DNA of 64,000 bases from Novosphingobium sp. (GCA_024236175.1 JACKKY010000001.1:186001-250000); one strand, 5' to 3'. Shown: positions 32,112-41,360, numbered from the stretch's first letter. Notes: a model not told the origin generated them from the sequence alone. Program-made: numbers and translations.

Positions 32112-32915
32112 ATGGGCAAACGCGATAGCACACGTCCCTCCCGCGCCCTGCGAGGCAGGGCCGGACGCATGCAGGGAGGACGCGGCAGCGGCCGCGCCAG
32201 TCGCGGGGGCGTGCGCCTGTGGGGCCGCCACGCAGTTGAAGCTGCCCTGCTCAATCCCGACCGCCAGCATCGCAAGCTGTGGGCAACGAGAGAAGGCATC
32301 GATTCGCTCGAAGGTGACTTGCCGCCCGACTTTCCCGTGGAATACGCACAGCCGGCCGACCTTGCCCGACTGGTCGCCCGCGACGCGCCGCACCAGGGCC
32401 TGGTGCTCGATTGCGAGCCGCTGCCCGAATTGCATCTCGGCGACGTGCTCGACGGCGATCCTGCGCGGCCGCTCATAGTCCTCGACCAGGTTACCGATCC
32501 GCACAATGTCGGCGCGATCCTGCGTTCGGCGGCGGCTTTCAACGCCTGCGCGATCGTTACACAGGACCGGCACGCTCCGCCCGAATCGGGAGCGCTGGCG
32601 AAGTCAGCTTCCGGAGCGCTGGAGATCGTGCCCTGGGTCCGGGTCGTGAACCTTTCCCGCGCGCTCGATGAAGCTGCCGAAGCCGGTTATTGGCGGATCG
32701 GCCTCGACGGCGAGGCCGACATGACGCTGGCCGAGTCCCTGCCGCCCGGCCCCGTCGCACTGGTGCTCGGAGCCGAGGGCGAAGGCATGCGCCACAATGT
32801 CGTGCAGCATTGCGACGCCGGCGCCCGCCTGCCGATCAGCGAGGCGATGGAGAGCCTCAACGTTAGCAATGCCGCAGCAATTGCGCTTTATGCCGTGGCG
32901 ACACGACAGACCTAG
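32112..32915 (+). CDS. rlmB: 23S rRNA 2'-O-ribose methyltransferase (RlmB/TrmH family)
   Basis: A 267-residue SpoU/TrmH methyltransferase. It has the three family motifs: LDQVTDPHNVGAILRSAAAF, LVLGAEGEGMR and LPISEAMESLNVSNAAAIAL, which form the SAM-binding trefoil knot. An N-terminal substrate-binding domain (about residues 35-105: GRHAVEAALLNPDR) precedes. Like E. coli RlmB it should methylate the G2251 ribose in 23S rRNA. ATG at 32112 has AAAGG six bases upstream. A basic Arg/Gly-rich tail at the N-terminus could bind RNA. It is divergent from tRNA-Tyr. The exact rRNA position is inferred from family length. Confidence 0.9.
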   Translation: MGKRDSTRPSRALRGRAGRMQGGRGSGRASRGGVRLWGRHAVEAALLNPDRQHRKLWATREGIDSLEGDLPPDFPVEYAQPADLARLVARDAPHQGLVLDCEPLPELHLGDVLDGDPARPLIVLDQVTDPHNVGAILRSAAAFNACAIVTQDRHAPPESGALAKSASGALEIVPWVRVVNLSRALDEAAEAGYWRIGLDGEADMTLAESLPPGPVALVLGAEGEGMRHNVVQHCDAGARLPISEAMESLNVSNAAAIALYAVATRQT

Positions 32916-32947
32916 AAGGGCACGCACACGGCCAGACAGGAGGGACT

Positions 32948-33805
32948 ATGCAGCGAAAGACCATTCACCCGGCGGTGGGAGGCGCAATCGTGCTCCTGTT
33001 CAGCCTCGTGCTTTCCGCCTGCATCCTCATGCCGGGCAAGTTCGTTTCGGAACTCGATATCCGCAAGGACGGGCGCTTCAGCTACAGCTACGCGGGCGAG
33101 ATGCACATGCTGCCGCTCAGCAAGCTTGCGGAAATGGACGGCAAGGCGAAAGCGGAGTTCGAGCCGGAAAAATGCTATTTCCGGGACAGCGGCAAGGAGC
33201 GGCAATGCTCGGTCAAGGAGATCGAGGACCAGCGCGCCGAATGGGAACAGCGGCAGGCGCGCAAGGCTGAGAAGGACAAGCGCGAAGCGGAATCGGCGAA
33301 AATGTTCATGGGCGGGATCGACCCGAGCGACCCCGAGGCCGCCAGCGAGTTTGCCGAGCGCCTGCGTCGCCAGGCCGGTTGGCGCAAGGTCGTCTACAAG
33401 GGCGACGGGCTGTTCGATGTCGACTTCGCAATTTCCGGCAGGCTCGATCACGACTTTACCTTCCCCACCATCGAGCGCCTGCCGATGGCCAACGCCTTCG
33501 TGCAGGTCTCGCTCCGCGAAGATGGAACCGTGCGCATCGATGCCCCCGGTTTCGGACCCGGGGCTTCCGGATCGCCTTTCGGCGGCCTGATGCAGATGGC
33601 GGCGATGTCAGGAGGCAAGGATGGCAAGGACGCTCCGAAGATACCGGAGATCGACGGCGCCTTCACGATCACAACCGACGGCGTAATCCTGGCCAACAAT
33701 ACCGACGAAGGTCCGCAGCCCGATCCGTCAGGACAAAGGCTTGAGTGGAAGATTTCGGCGCAGTCGCCGGCCGCCCCTACCGCCCTCCTGCGCCTGGGCA
33801 GTTGA
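32948..33805 (+). CDS. Predicted lipoprotein of unknown function
   Basis: A 285-residue protein with a lipoprotein signal ending LSAC (Cys25). The mature part has an early beta-rich region, a charged coiled-coil stretch (about residues 95-125, EWEQRQARKAEKDKREAESA), then a second beta-rich domain (residues about 150-250). A strong ribosome binding site (AGGAGGG) precedes ATG at 32948. It follows rlmB by 32 bases and ends at a strong terminator, convergent with hupB. I do not recognise the family; it is probably attached to the inner or outer membrane facing the periplasm. Confidence 0.75.
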   Translation: MQRKTIHPAVGGAIVLLFSLVLSACILMPGKFVSELDIRKDGRFSYSYAGEMHMLPLSKLAEMDGKAKAEFEPEKCYFRDSGKERQCSVKEIEDQRAEWEQRQARKAEKDKREAESAKMFMGGIDPSDPEAASEFAERLRRQAGWRKVVYKGDGLFDVDFAISGRLDHDFTFPTIERLPMANAFVQVSLREDGTVRIDAPGFGPGASGSPFGGLMQMAAMSGGKDGKDAPKIPEIDGAFTITTDGVILANNTDEGPQPDPSGQRLEWKISAQSPAAPTALLRLGS

Positions 33806-33835
33806 GGGCGCGGAACTTCGCGGACCCGAAAAGGA

Positions 33836-33871
33836 AACGCCCCGCCTGCTCCAAATGGCAGGCGGGGCGTT
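33836..33871. terminator. Strong bidirectional terminator hairpin
   Basis: AACGCCCCGCCTGC (33836-33849) and GCAGGCGGGGCGTT (33858-33871) are perfect 14-base arms with an 8-base loop. It lies between the convergent lipoprotein and hupB genes and could stop transcription from both sides. A short A-rich stretch before and a T pair after the stem are present. Confidence 0.85.
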
Positions 33872-33926
33872 CACATTCCGCGATGTCGGGCCGCGAGGCG
33901 ATTGCGGCCCGTGTGCAGGAATTCTC

Positions 33927-34199
33927 TTAGTTGACGGCGTCCTTCAGGCCCTTGCCGGCCTTGAATTTCGGCTGGTTGGAAGCAGCAATCTGCATCGCTT
34001 CGCCAGTGCGCGGATTGCGACCGGTCGAAGCCTTGCGCCGGGCCACGGCGAACGTGCCGAAACCGACCAGGCGGACCTCATCACCCTTCTTCAGCGCACC
34101 GGTAATGGCATCAAAGACACCTTCCACGGCCTTGGTTGCGTCACTGCGAGAAAGACCGCTCGAATTGGCGACAGCGCTGATCAGATCATTTTTGTTCAT
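33927..34199 (-). CDS. hupB: DNA-binding protein HU
   Basis: A 90-residue HU/IHF-family protein that binds and bends DNA as a dimer. It has the family start MNKNDLISAVANSSGLSRSD, the GFGTFAVARRKA arm base and the conserved GRNPRTGE tip with proline that intercalates into DNA. The length is standard. A ribosome binding site (AAGGGGGG) precedes the ATG. It lies 236 bases downstream of the end of lon on the same strand, the common hupB-after-lon order in Proteobacteria. The 235-base gap upstream must hold its own promoter; I saw no other gene there. Confidence 0.96.
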   Translation of the reverse strand: MNKNDLISAVANSSGLSRSDATKAVEGVFDAITGALKKGDEVRLVGFGTFAVARRKASTGRNPRTGEAMQIAASNQPKFKAGKGLKDAVN

Positions 34200-34434
34200 T
34201 ACGGGAACCCCCCTTATTCTTGAATGGAGCCGTTGTTTCGGGAATCGCCTCTAGAAGGTCGTGGACTTGAGCGATTTTTGTTGGAACTGTCAAAGCCAAA
34301 TAGGCTCGAATCCGCCTGTTTCTCCCAGTTTTTCCGCCATTTTCGACGAAGCGAGGGATTGTGCGCCGCACCATCCGACGCTTGCGGTCCGCAGCGCCCC
34401 GGAATCACTCCCGAGTCGCTGCGGTGCAACAGGA

Positions 34435-36855
34435 TCAGTGGGCGGTCGGTGAGGCCGGAGACTGCCCCAGCGACGGGGCTGCCGCCTGAGCTGCAAGTTC
34501 GTCGGCCTCGGTCCACTCGATTGCCTCGAGCGGCTGAGTGAGCGCCTTGGCCAACACTTCGTCAACATGGCTGACCGTTACGATTTCCAGCCCTTCCTTC
34601 ACGTTTGCCGGAATTTCGGCCAGGTCCTTCCTGTTCTCTTCCGGGATGAGCACAGTCTTGATGCCGCCGCGAAGCGCTGCCAGCAGCTTCTCCTTGAGGC
34701 CACCGATCGGCAAAACGCGTCCACGCAAGGTCACCTCGCCGGTCATCGCGATATCGGACCGAACCGGAATTCCGGTCAGCGTCGAAACGATCGAGGTCAC
34801 CATGCCGATGCCCGCGCTCGGGCCGTCCTTAGGAACCGCGCCTTCGGGCAAGTGGGTGTGGATGTCCTTGCGCTGGAACACCGACGGCTTGATGCCGTAA
34901 GCCGGGCTGCGCGCCTTCACGAAACTGAAGGCCGCCTGGACGCTTTCGTTCATCACTTCGCCGAGCTTGCCGGTGGTCTTGATCCCACCCTTGCCGGGCA
35001 CGGTGACGCTTTCGATGGTCAGCAGCTCGCCGCCCACTTCGGTCCAGGCCAGGCCGGTAACCGCACCCACCTGGTTTTCCTCTTCCGACATGCCGTGGCG
35101 GAACTTGCGTACGCCGGCAAAGTCGCCGAGGTTCTCAGGCGTGATCGTCACGCTCTTGACCTCGCCTTCGAGGATCTTGCGCAGGCTCTTGCGCGCCAGC
35201 CGCGCGATTTCGCGCTCCAGCGTGCGAACGCCCGCCTCGCGGGTGTAGTAGCGGATCAGGTCGCGCAGACCTTCCTCGGTCAGCGAGAATTCGCCCTTCT
35301 TGAGGCCGTGAGCCTCGACCTGCTTGTCAATCAGGTGGCGCTGGGCAATCTCAACCTTCTCGTCCTCGGTGTACCCCTCGAGCCGGATGATCTCCATTCG
35401 GTCGAGCAGCGCCTGCGGCAGGTTGAGACTGTTCGCGGTGCACACGAACATCACGTCCGAAAGGTCGAAATCGAGTTCGAGGTAATGATCCTGGAACTTC
35501 GAGTTCTGCTCCGGATCCAGCACTTCGAGCAGCGCCGAGGCCGGATCGCCCCGGAAATCCTGTCCGAGCTTGTCGATCTCGTCGAGCAGGAACAGCGGGT
35601 TCGCGGAACCCGCCTTGCGCAGGTTGGTGACGATCTTGCCCGGCAGCGAACCGATATAGGTCCGCCGGTGGCCGCGGATTTCCGCTTCGTCGCGTACACC
35701 GCCCAGCGACTGGCGCACGAACTTGCGGCCGGTCGCGCGCGCGATCGACTTGCCCAGGGATGTCTTGCCGACACCGGGAGGACCCACGAGGCACAGGATC
35801 GGCCCCTTGAGCTTGTTCGTGCGCGCCTGCACGGCAAGATACTCGACGATCCGTTCCTTGACCTTCTCGAGCGCGTAATGATCGTCGTCGAGAATGGCCT
35901 GTGCGGCGGCGATATCCTTCTTGAGCCGGCTCTTCTTGCCCCATGGCAGGCCGAGCAGCACGTCGAGATAGTTGCGGATAACGGTCGCTTCCGCACTCAT
36001 CGGCTGCATGCTCTTGAGCTTCTTGAGTTCGCCCGTAGCCTTCTCGCGCGCTTCCTTCGAAAGCTTGAGCTTCTCGATCTTTTCCTGAAGCTCGGCGATC
36101 TCGTTGGCTTCCTCGCCGTCGCCACCGCCCAGCTCCGACTGGATCGCCTTGAGCTGTTCGTTCAGGTAATATTCGCGCTGGGTCTTTTCCATCTGGCGCT
36201 TCACGCGGCCGCGAATCTTGCGCTCCACCTGCAGCACGCCGAGTTCGCCTTCCATGAAGCTGTAGGCCATCTCCAGCCGCTTGAGCGGATCGGATTCGGA
36301 TAGCAGGGCCTGCTTGTCGGACACCTTGGCGCCGAGCTGCGCGGCGACAGCGTCCGCGAGCTTGCAGGCATCTTCGATGTCGCCGAGCTGCTCGCCGGCA
36401 TCCTGGGACAGCTTCTTGTTGAGCTTGGCATATTCGTTGAACTGCTCAACGACGCTGCGCATCATGGCCGAAACTTCCGTGCCGGAAGCCGTCACGGGAT
36501 CGACCTTTTCAACCTGGGCGATCAGAAGTTCGCCGCTTTCGCCCTGCTCGCTGCGCAAATCCTTGAGCATGCCACGATCCTGGCCTTCGACCAGCACGCG
36601 GACGGTGCCGTCGGGAAGCTTCAGCAGCTGGAGAACGCTGGCGATAACGCCGGTGTCATAAAGGTCGTCACGGTCGGGATCGTCGCAGCCGGGATCCAGC
36701 TGGGCGAGGAGGAAGATGTCCTTGTCGCCCGCCATTGCCGCTTCCAGAGCGGCGACCGACTTCTCGCGGCCGACGAACAGCGGCACGACCATTCCGGGGA
36801 ACACGACAATGTCGCGCAATGGGAGAAGAGGCAGCAAATTCACAGTCATATCCAT
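34435..36855 (-). CDS. lon: ATP-dependent protease Lon
   Basis: An 806-residue (about) Lon protease that degrades damaged and regulatory proteins in the cytoplasm. It has an N-terminal substrate-binding domain (LLPLLPLRDIVVFPGMVVPL start), a coiled-coil linker, an AAA+ module with Walker A GPPGVGKT (about residues 358-365) and Walker B LFLLDEID, and a C-terminal protease domain with the Ser-Lys dyad (Ser in PKDGPSAG, Lys in GGLKEKLLAA). The start is ATG at 36855 or 36849; the frame to 36942 lacks the family start. The C-terminus is Ala/Pro/Ser-rich and short. Heat-shock control is likely, but I did not identify a promoter. Confidence 0.96.
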   Translation of the reverse strand: MDMTVNLLPLLPLRDIVVFPGMVVPLFVGREKSVAALEAAMAGDKDIFLLAQLDPGCDDPDRDDLYDTGVIASVLQLLKLPDGTVRVLVEGQDRGMLKDLRSEQGESGELLIAQVEKVDPVTASGTEVSAMMRSVVEQFNEYAKLNKKLSQDAGEQLGDIEDACKLADAVAAQLGAKVSDKQALLSESDPLKRLEMAYSFMEGELGVLQVERKIRGRVKRQMEKTQREYYLNEQLKAIQSELGGGDGEEANEIAELQEKIEKLKLSKEAREKATGELKKLKSMQPMSAEATVIRNYLDVLLGLPWGKKSRLKKDIAAAQAILDDDHYALEKVKERIVEYLAVQARTNKLKGPILCLVGPPGVGKTSLGKSIARATGRKFVRQSLGGVRDEAEIRGHRRTYIGSLPGKIVTNLRKAGSANPLFLLDEIDKLGQDFRGDPASALLEVLDPEQNSKFQDHYLELDFDLSDVMFVCTANSLNLPQALLDRMEIIRLEGYTEDEKVEIAQRHLIDKQVEAHGLKKGEFSLTEEGLRDLIRYYTREAGVRTLEREIARLARKSLRKILEGEVKSVTITPENLGDFAGVRKFRHGMSEEENQVGAVTGLAWTEVGGELLTIESVTVPGKGGIKTTGKLGEVMNESVQAAFSFVKARSPAYGIKPSVFQRKDIHTHLPEGAVPKDGPSAGIGMVTSIVSTLTGIPVRSDIAMTGEVTLRGRVLPIGGLKEKLLAALRGGIKTVLIPEENRKDLAEIPANVKEGLEIVTVSHVDEVLAKALTQPLEAIEWTEADELAAQAAAPSLGQSPASPTAH

Positions 36856-37009
36856 TCTTTTTGGCGCTAATCGCGCGTTTTCCGGACCAAATCCGGCGTT
36901 TGCAGCAGATATGGGGTGAGCTACCCACTCGCGCAATGGCATCTTCGTTCTGGACTGTGGAAGATGCCCATGCAGGCAATCTGTTCCGGCAGCTCCGGCG
37001 CGGCAAGGC

Positions 37010-37831
37010 CTAGTTCACGGACTGAACCTGGCCGCCATCGATCCTGTAGTTGGCGCCATTGACGAACGCCGAATGCGGGCTGGCGAGAAACGCCACCAGC
37101 GTTCCGACATCCTCGGGCCTGCCATAGCGTTCGGACACACAGGGAAAGATTCCCAGATCCATGAACCTGGCCTCACGCGATTCGTAATCGTCGGGCCAGC
37201 CGTTCTCTTCGGCCATCCGTTCCAGATTGCGCTCGAACATGTCGGTACGCGTGCAGCCCGGGCTCACCGTGTTGACGGTCACCCCGGTCCGGGCAAGCAC
37301 TTTGGAAAGGCTGACCGTCAGGTTGTTGAGGCCTGCCTTCGCCGCGCAATAGTCCGGCACGCTTTCCGGCGGCGATGCGCCGCCTCCGCTGGAAATATTG
37401 ATGACCCGGCCCCATCCCTCCTCACGCATCGCCGGAACGAAGGCCTGCACCATGCGCACGGCCGAAACGAGGTTCTGCTGCAACGTGGCCGCCCACTGAT
37501 CGGGGCTGATCTCGAACCAAGAGAGCATCTGCCCGCCATAGGATTCGGTACCGCCGATATTGTTGACGAGAATGTCGACGCCGCCTGTCTGTGCGGCTAC
37601 CGCCTCGGCGACCTGGGCCGCGCCTTCATCCGTCGCGAGATCTCCGAATGCGAGATGGGCAATGCCGCCGGCCTCGCGGATGGCCGCCGCGGTTTCCTCC
37701 GTCCGCTCCCGGTTCCGGCCATGGACCACAACGGTGGCGCCTTCGCGCGCCAGTGTCGTCGCAATGCCCCGGCCGATGCCCGAACTGCTGCCGGTGACGA
37801 GGGCGCGTTTGCCGTTCAGTTGCAGGTCCAT
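37010..37831 (-). CDS. Short-chain dehydrogenase/reductase
   Basis: A 273-residue classical SDR that uses NAD(P)H. It has the nucleotide motif TGSSSGIGRG (about residues 13-22), NNIGG in place of NNAG, and the active-site Tyr and Lys in PDYCAAKAG with Ser in NISSGGG. ATG at 37831 has GAGGAG six bases upstream. Arg in the HGRNRERTEE loop after strand 2 suggests NADP preference (inference). It is followed 28 bases away by the other SDR upstream on the same strand (37860-38618), so the two are one operon. Substrate unknown; catabolic alcohol or hydroxy-acyl oxidation is likely. Confidence 0.87.
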   Translation of the reverse strand: MDLQLNGKRALVTGSSSGIGRGIATTLAREGATVVVHGRNRERTEETAAAIREAGGIAHLAFGDLATDEGAAQVAEAVAAQTGGVDILVNNIGGTESYGGQMLSWFEISPDQWAATLQQNLVSAVRMVQAFVPAMREEGWGRVINISSGGGASPPESVPDYCAAKAGLNNLTVSLSKVLARTGVTVNTVSPGCTRTDMFERNLERMAEENGWPDDYESREARFMDLGIFPCVSERYGRPEDVGTLVAFLASPHSAFVNGANYRIDGGQVQSVN

Positions 37832-37859
37832 CCTCGTCTCCTCTTCACGACCTTTCGCA

Positions 37860-38618
37860 TCAGCCAAGCGTGTAGCCGCCATCGGCGGAAAGAGTCACTC
37901 CGGTGACATAGGATGCCGCCGGAGAGCAAAGCCAGACCGCCGCCTCTGCCACTTCCTCCGGTTCGCCAATGCGCCGCATGGGAACGTGCGCGATATGGGC
38001 GTCGAGATGGCCCGGACGCTTTTGCGCGGTTTCGCGCAAGGCCGGCGTCCACATCGGCCCCGGCGCAACCGCATTGATGCGAATACCCTGCTCGGCATAA
38101 TCGAGGGCGGCGCACTTGCTCATGCCGTAGATCGCCTGCTTGGCCCCGAGATACCAGGCCAGCCCCGCCTCACCGGTGTTCTCGCGGCCAGAACCGATGT
38201 TGACTATTGCGCCGCCGCCGCGCTCAAGCATGGCGCGGATTTCGTATTTCATACACAGGAATGTGCCGGTCACATTGACCGCCACCGTCGTCGTCCAGTC
38301 TTCCTCGCTGATGTCGGCAAGCGGTGTGCGATCGATGAAGCGGATCGCGTTGTTGACCGCGCAGTCGAGCCCGCCGAAAGTCTCAACGGCGCAATCGACC
38401 ATCGCCTGAACCTCACCCGCGTTGGAAATATCGGAGCGCACAAATGTGGCCTGTCCGCCACCATCGCGGATCAGCCGGGCGGTCTCCTCGCCCGTTTCCT
38501 CGTTGATCTCGGCAACGACGACACATGCGCCATCACGCGCGAACAGCTGTGCGCAGGCCCGGCCCAGCCCGCGCCCCGCTCCGGTCACCAGCGCGACCTT
38601 GCCGTCGAGCGATCCCAT
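37860..38618 (-). CDS. Short-chain dehydrogenase/reductase
   Basis: A 252-residue SDR with TGAGRGLGRA (about residues 12-21), AVNNAIRF in place of the usual NNAG segment, and the Tyr-Lys pair in WYLGAKQA. Acidic Glu-Ile after strand 2 (VAEINEETGE) suggests NAD preference. A very good ribosome binding site (GGAGGAGAG) precedes ATG at 38618. It is the first gene of the two-SDR operon. The product resembles the 3-oxoacyl or steroid-type SDR group; the substrate cannot be read. It is separated from the ybaB gene by about 110 bases. Confidence 0.87.
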   Translation of the reverse strand: MGSLDGKVALVTGAGRGLGRACAQLFARDGACVVVAEINEETGEETARLIRDGGGQATFVRSDISNAGEVQAMVDCAVETFGGLDCAVNNAIRFIDRTPLADISEEDWTTTVAVNVTGTFLCMKYEIRAMLERGGGAIVNIGSGRENTGEAGLAWYLGAKQAIYGMSKCAALDYAEQGIRINAVAPGPMWTPALRETAQKRPGHLDAHIAHVPMRRIGEPEEVAEAAVWLCSPAASYVTGVTLSADGGYTLG

Positions 38619-38727
38619 GCTCTCTCCTCCCGCCACTTCTGTCGGGGAAAGGCCTATCGTCGCGAGAGGCAAGCCGCAATGCAGGAAGATATGTCGTGTG
38701 CGGCCCGGCCTGCCAGGCCGGCGATTT

Positions 38728-39063
38728 TCAGAACGGCAGTTTGAAGCCCGGCGGCAGGCCCATGCCCTGCTGGACCTTGGCCATTTCCTCCCCTGCCGCT
38801 TCGTCGGCCTTGGTCCGCGCGTCGTTATAGGCGGCGGCGATCAGGTCCTCGAGAATGGCTTTCTCGGACGGCTGCATCAGGCTGTCGTCGATAGCTACGC
38901 CGATGACACGGCCCTTGGCCGAACAGCGGATCTTCACCATGCCGCCGCCGGAAACGCCTTCTACCTCGACGGCATCCAGCTTGGCCTGGGTTTCGCTCAT
39001 CTGCTTCTGGATGGTCTCGGCCGCCTGCTGCGCTGCCTTGATCATCTCTTCCATTGATTTCAT
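38728..39063 (-). CDS. YbaB/EbfC-family nucleoid-associated protein
   Basis: A 111-residue DNA-binding protein that forms homodimers. It has the long N-terminal helix (MEEMIKAAQQAAETIQKQMS), the central VSGGGMVKIRCSAKGRVIGV strand pair and the conserved AILEDLIAAAYNDARTKADE helix. The start overlaps the end of dnaX by four bases (ATGA), the arrangement seen in most bacteria (dnaX-ybaB-recR). recR is absent here; the next genes are SDRs, so the operon is broken after ybaB. Confidence 0.95.
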   Translation of the reverse strand: MKSMEEMIKAAQQAAETIQKQMSETQAKLDAVEVEGVSGGGMVKIRCSAKGRVIGVAIDDSLMQPSEKAILEDLIAAAYNDARTKADEAAGEEMAKVQQGMGLPPGFKLPF

Positions 39064-40886
39064 CGATTCTGGCTCCAGTTGCGGCCGCCGCGTGATTGGG
39101 CAGCGGCCTGCTCGTCATTTACCAATTCGGCATCGGGGAACGCCGCCAGTGTCGCCTCCACCAGCGGCGCTCGGCGGATTTTTTCCTCGGCCTTTGCCTT
39201 CGCAGCCTCGTCCCTTTCCACGAGGGTTGGCGTTCCCTCGCCCTCGCACCGCTCGACCTGCCAGCGCTGTCCGGTGGCCTCAAGCAGCGCGGCCCGCAGC
39301 TCCGGTGCAATATCTTCCCTGAAGCCGGTCGGCTGCGCATAACGCAGACTGTTCGGCGCAAGCTCTACGACGCGGACCTGCATGCGCATCTTGCTGGCGA
39401 CCGAAATCTGGCCGGCGCGCTCGACCTGCTCGACCAGCGCTTCCCATTGCGGCGCGGCTTGCGCCTGCGGGGCGCCGCCCGCTTCGCCCGGCCCGCCGGG
39501 AACCGGCCCCGCGGGCCGGGACGCCAGGTCTTCCAGTTGCTTCGCCAGCTTGCCGGGATCGGGCATGTCGGCGGCGTGCATGACGCGCAGCAGCGCCATT
39601 TGCACCGCCACCAGCGGGTCGGGCGCGGTACGCACTTCCTCGTGGCCTTTCAGCAGAAGTTGCCAGAGGCGATGCAACTGGCCGGCCGTGAGCGCTTCCA
39701 TCCAGCCCTCGATCGCCTCGCGCTCCTCGGCCGATGCCGCCTCCGCAACGGTGCGGCTGATCTGGGCAATGGTGATGCGGTGAGCGAGATCCATGACGCC
39801 GCGGATCATGCCGACAGGTTCGACCCCGAGCGCGAACTGCTCGGCGACCAGCTCCAGCAGCGCCGGTCCGTCTCCGGACAGCAAGGCGGCAAACAGCTTG
39901 CGCTGGATGCTCTTGTCCGCAAGCCCGAGCATGTCCCGCACCTGGCTTGCGGTGACTTTGCCCTCGGCGTCGAGATCGGCATGGGCGATCGCCTGGTCGA
40001 GGATCGAGAGGCCGTCGCGGACCGATCCTTCCGCAGCGGCCGCGATCATCGCCAGCGCTTCCGGTTCGGCCTCGACCGCTTCCTTCTCGCAGATTCCTCC
40101 GAAATGACCGACGAGCATCGGCGTGGGGATGCGGCGCAGATCGAAACGCTGGCAGCGCGAAAGCACGGTGACCGGAAGCTTTTCCGCCTCGGTCGTCGCG
40201 AACAGGAACTTCACATGCGCCGGCGGTTCCTCAAGCGTCTTGAGCAGCGCATTGAAGGCGTTGCGCGAGAGCATGTGAACTTCGTCGATGATGTAAATCT
40301 TGTAGCGCGCGCTCACCGAAGCATAGCGCACCGCTTCGATGATCTCGCGCACGTCGTCGACGCCGGTGTGGCTGGCGGCGTCCATCTCGATCACGTCGAT
40401 GTGCCGCCCCTCGGCGATCGCGGTGCAGGGCTCGCACTGGCCGCATGGATCGATGGTCGGACCGCCCTGCCCGTCCGGCCCGATGCAGTTGAGCGCCTTG
40501 GCGATCAGCCGCGCGGTCGACGTCTTGCCGACTCCGCGCACACCGGTCATCAGAAAGGCATGGGCAAGCCGCTCGCGCTTGATTGCGTTCGCGAGCGTCT
40601 GGACCATCGGCTCCTGACCGATGAGCTCGGCAAAGGTCTGCGGACGGTACTTGCGCGCCAGCACCCGGTAAGGCTGGCTGGCGACCGGTTCAGCCACGAT
40701 CCTTGGAGGATTGGGTTCCGGCGCACGAGGCTCGGCCTTTACCTCCGGTTCGTCGGGCGCAGGCTCCTCGGCTCCGCCGAACAGGGCGGACTGGCCAGCG
40801 GCTTCAAGCTCGGCAGCGGTCGGCGCGGGCTGTTCTTCCTCGCCATCCTGCGGGTCGTCGCCAAACATGTCGGTTGAATCGGGCAT
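39060..40886 (-). CDS. dnaX: DNA polymerase III subunits gamma and tau
   Basis: A 608-residue clamp-loader ATPase. The AAA+ module has Walker A GVRGVGKTS (near residue 115), the zinc-binding cysteines (CIGPDG, then CGQCEPC), Walker B region YIIDEVHMLS and sensor 1 motif LFATTEAEKLP. An acidic, Pro/Glu-rich extension of about 70 residues precedes the core, as in other alphaproteobacteria. The C-terminal half contains the DnaX domain III and the tau-specific tail. I did not find a clear frameshift slip site. It loads the sliding clamp and joins the polymerase cores in the replisome. ATG overlaps nothing upstream. Confidence 0.95.
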   Translation of the reverse strand: MPDSTDMFGDDPQDGEEEQPAPTAAELEAAGQSALFGGAEEPAPDEPEVKAEPRAPEPNPPRIVAEPVASQPYRVLARKYRPQTFAELIGQEPMVQTLANAIKRERLAHAFLMTGVRGVGKTSTARLIAKALNCIGPDGQGGPTIDPCGQCEPCTAIAEGRHIDVIEMDAASHTGVDDVREIIEAVRYASVSARYKIYIIDEVHMLSRNAFNALLKTLEEPPAHVKFLFATTEAEKLPVTVLSRCQRFDLRRIPTPMLVGHFGGICEKEAVEAEPEALAMIAAAAEGSVRDGLSILDQAIAHADLDAEGKVTASQVRDMLGLADKSIQRKLFAALLSGDGPALLELVAEQFALGVEPVGMIRGVMDLAHRITIAQISRTVAEAASAEEREAIEGWMEALTAGQLHRLWQLLLKGHEEVRTAPDPLVAVQMALLRVMHAADMPDPGKLAKQLEDLASRPAGPVPGGPGEAGGAPQAQAAPQWEALVEQVERAGQISVASKMRMQVRVVELAPNSLRYAQPTGFREDIAPELRAALLEATGQRWQVERCEGEGTPTLVERDEAAKAKAEEKIRRAPLVEATLAAFPDAELVNDEQAAAQSRGGRNWSQNR

Positions 40887-40989
40887 TGAACTCTAATCTA
40901 GGGCGGCTACCCTTCCATGTCGAACACAGATGAACTCCGGTCCGACAAGTTTCGCTCCGAACCGATCCGCTGCGAGAAGGGAGCATGCC

Positions 40990-41250
40990 ATGAAAATCCG
41001 CCCCGGGCGCTTTACCGCCGACTACGCCGACCCGGTCGTGGTTTTCGTGATCGGCATGCGCATCAATCATTTCCTGAAGTTCGGCAAGTGGATGCCTGTC
41101 GCGCGGGCGATGGGGCCAATGATCGCCGAACTTCAGGAAACGATCTACGTCAACATGCCGGAATGGGGGCTGAGCAAGATTGCCGGCTTCGTGCCGGCTA
41201 CCGGTTCGCGCAACGAGGCGCGCTTGAGAATGAGCGCGCCGGCGCGATAG
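40990..41250 (+). pseudogene. Internally deleted DUF4188-family protein
   Basis: An 86-residue frame. Residues 1-48 (PGRFTADYADPVVVFVIGMR, then FLKFGKWMPVARAMGPMIAEL) match the N-terminal part of DUF4188 proteins, and the rest (IYVNMPEWGLSKIAGFVPAT, then RNEARLRM) matches their C-terminal part. The usual 60 or so middle residues are missing, in frame, at the junction LQ|ETIYVN. Normal members are about 130-150 residues. The start has AAGGGAG nearby. The gene is divergent from dnaX and converges on ffs. It may be a remnant or a trimmed but still translated form. Confidence 0.7.
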
Positions 41251-41261
41251 CAAAGTTCGAG

Positions 41262-41360
41262 AAAAAGGAGCCGAGCGACCCGCCGCAATCCGTTGTGGCT
41301 GCTTCCTTCCGGACCTGACCAGGTTCGCGAACGCAAACGCCCACCCGACTCCCGGGCGCG
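41262..41360 (-). ncRNA. ffs: Signal recognition particle RNA (4.5S)
   Basis: Minus-strand RNA with the conserved SRP core: the plus strand at 41297-41324 is the complement of ACCAGGTCAGGTCCGGAA followed by GGAAGCAGCC, including the GGAA tetraloop that binds Ffh. Flanking sequence can pair to form the rest of the hairpin, and transcription would end at the TTTTT complementary to 41262-41266. Exact 5' end is uncertain. It is a small-type SRP RNA, as in most Proteobacteria, and targets membrane proteins during translation. Confidence 0.92.

Noticed and set aside
34300..34345. tRNA T-loop-like string (GGCTCGAATCCGCC) upstream of hupB
   Set aside because: No acceptor stem, D-arm or anticodon arm can be formed around it on either strand.
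34567..36303. Long plus-strand open frame opposite lon
   Set aside because: Shadow of lon; composition is Arg/His/Leu/Gln biased and no domain is visible.
39096..40877. Plus-strand open frame opposite dnaX
   Set aside because: Shadow of dnaX by composition and exact overlap.
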